64,000 nucleotides of DNA from Heterocephalus glaber (Eukaryota > Chordata > Mammalia > Rodentia > Bathyergidae), in the NCBI RefSeq assembly GCF_000247695.1, contig NW_004624849.1, positions 1,375,012 through 1,439,011 of the forward strand, written 5' to 3'. Made by a program: the position numbers and the translations under genes. Shown piece by piece: positions 60,901-64,000 of the stretch. How positions within the stretch are numbered: the stretch's first letter is position 1; each line of letters begins with the position of its first letter. Under the pieces are notes generated by a model. The model saw only the letters and a program-made list of their open reading frames with translations, did not search any database and was not told where the DNA came from.

Positions 60901-61378
60901 TCATTACAGAAAATACAATTACTTAGCAAATTACATGTCACCCACTGGACTTGTGGGCTAAGGTTGCTACATAAGAATACTCTCTGTTGTACACAGGTCC
61001 ATGTGACCCTGGACTGTCTAGGACCAGGGGTCAGGGACAGTCTTAGGGGGACAGTACTCTTCCAAGGAGACAGAAGGGATGTGAGCCCAACAGTCTCCTT
61101 GATGTCTCTGAGGGAGCAGAGAGCTGAAAGGAGCTCTTGGAGGGCAGGGGCTGGGGGCACAGCATCGCCACATGTATGTCTTGGGATCTGCCTGTTCAGA
61201 GGGACAGGAGGCTGGGACTGAGCCCACTGCATCCTGCCCCAGGGGCTGCCTCATTGTTCCCTCTTGGCAGCACAGCCCACTGGCCCTTCATCTTTCTTGG
61301 TGACCTCAGCTCTTAACCACATCCACTTGTGGAGGTGCAGAAAGGAGAAGCCCACACATCTGAGGCACCAGGGAAGGG
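57960..61378. other. Cd79b-Scn4a intergenic interval, position of the GH locus control region
   Basis: This is about 3.4 kb of mostly unique, GC-moderate sequence almost free of SINEs, in contrast to the rest of the window. No coding gene was recognised. In human the pituitary hypersensitive sites I/II of the GH control region lie just upstream of CD79B; this is the equivalent place. No Pit-1 cluster was confirmed by eye. Confidence 0.45.
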
Positions 61379-61384
61379 TTTATT
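61379..61384 (-). terminator. candidate Scn4a polyadenylation signal
   Basis: Minus-strand AATAAA in non-SINE sequence 3.6 kb beyond the Cd79b start, where the 3' end of Scn4a (same strand) is expected from mammalian gene order. No Scn4a coding sequence is recognised before the window ends, so the call rests on position only. Confidence 0.3.
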
Positions 61385-61879
61385 GTAAGAACTATACAAA
61401 GAAGCTCATCTTCCAGCCTGGCTCCAGGCTGGTTACCACCTGGATAAGGTGGGAATGGGTGTCAGTCTGCAGGGAAGAGCGCCACAGGCAGGGAGAGGCC
61501 AGGCCCTGCCCATCTGCTCTTCCTCTGCAATGGACAAAGGACATTCAATCCAACAGATTCTCAAGGCTCTGGGGGCCTCACCAGTCTGAGGCCCATGAAG
61601 GAAAGGCAGAGGGACAGGGTGCTGGGAAGGGGGAGGCTCACCCCCTATGGCAGGTACCTTTTGAAGGGAGAGGCAGAGTCATGGCAGGAAGAGATGGAAG
61701 GAGTGGAGGCCTCCTTCCATAGGCAGGAGACAGGGAGCAGGGCGAGGCCATTGGTATGATGACAAGAAACAGGAATGGGAAGAGAGAAGCTTGTGGGGAG
61801 AGAAGGAGAGGGTTACCCAGGCAAGACCTGGAGGGGCAAGAGAATAGGGCAGATAACAAGGAAGACTCTGGCCCATGGG

Positions 61880-61899
61880 CGTGTGTGTGTGTGTGTGTG
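61880..61899 (+). repeat. (GT)n microsatellite
   Basis: Ten GT units. Confidence 0.9.
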
Positions 61900-61957
61900 G
61901 ACACATTCACACACGTGCACACACATATCTTGTTTTGAGGGTTTTGCTGCTTCCTGA

Positions 61958-63428
<1,471 letters not shown>

Positions 63429-64000
63429 GTGTGTATGGCAATGAAATCATTAAAAGTGTATAAATAAAATGTATGTGAATACCATCATAAAAAAACCATA
63501 CCCAGATGTACAGACTTTTGCAGACACTGCTGTACAATGGTTCAAACACACAGCACGAACTTGAACATACACAGTTACCCTCTCAGGCCTACAAGCAGAC
63601 ACACAGCCACACACACAGGTGACAGAACCCACAGGCCCCTCAGGAGGACTCTCACACCCCCCAGCTTGGCCTCTGTTCTCCAGCAGCCAGCAAAGACTGA
63701 TGCCACCATGTCCAGATCAGCAGTTCCAGGCAGCAGGAAGTTGGAAGGTTGAGCTCAAACCAGGCGAGCCTTCTCTACTGCATGCCCCAGTGTGAGTACG
63801 TCACGTGAGCTCCACTATAACATTCTCAGGGTCACTTTAAAGAAAGCGAAAAGGATGCACAGGGACAAAGAGATAGGCAAGGGAAAATATGAGAAGGGAG
63901 AGATCTCTGAGGGCAGATGAGGCTACTGGTGGTTTAATGAAGGCAAGAGGAGAGAAGAAAGGGAAGGAACAGGATCTTTTCATTCAGCATCCCTGCTCCC

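Overview
The window is mammalian nuclear DNA, most probably from a rodent outside the mouse and rat group. It is packed with tRNA-derived ID-type SINEs (core near 'gggatttagctcagtgg', ending 'ggtaccaaaa') and monomeric B1-like SINEs, with older MIR, L2 and L1 fragments beneath. Coding sequence is split into short exons with GT/AG boundaries. The species cannot be fixed from sequence alone; a castorimorph, sciuromorph or hystricomorph rodent is my inference from the SINEs.

The gene order matches the mammalian growth-hormone locus (human 17q23: SMARCD2 - TCAM1P - GH - CD79B - SCN4A). From left to right there is a repeat-rich flank with a small GC-rich, CpG-containing patch near 3.4 kb (1-8 kb), then a seven-exon Tcam1 gene on + (8.07-14.40 kb) that is clearly broken. 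A 30-kb spacer on the repeat and retrocopy side follows (14.4-45 kb). It holds a 2-kb GC-rich retroposed segment with a perfect 13-bp target-site duplication, a Prorsd1 processed pseudogene, a Lima1 processed pseudogene, L1 remnants with nested insertions, an unidentified retrocopy, and three decayed exons of an unconventional (class XVIII-like) myosin that keep intron/exon structure. Next come an intact five-exon growth hormone gene on - (45.09-46.61 kb), an intact six-exon Cd79b gene on - (54.90-57.78 kb), and finally a stretch with a possible Scn4a 3' end and a Psmc6 processed pseudogene (62.2-63.4 kb).

Only two genes appear functional. Gh encodes a 216-residue precursor and has a TATA box plus two Pit-1-type promoter elements at the usual spacing. 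Cd79b encodes a 231-residue B-cell receptor signalling chain with an intact ITAM, and has an octamer motif upstream. The two are linked in mammals because the pituitary control region of GH lies in and beyond Cd79b; the interval at 57.9-61.4 kb is the positional equivalent here.

No novel prokaryote-like or otherwise undescribed system is visible. The most interesting observations are multi-lesion loss of Tcam1 (paralleling its loss in human), an in-frame SINE inside a Tcam1 coding exon, the relic myosin gene between Tcam1 and Gh, the nested retroposition events with visible target duplications, and a near-perfect CTCF motif about 2 kb beyond the Gh 3' end.
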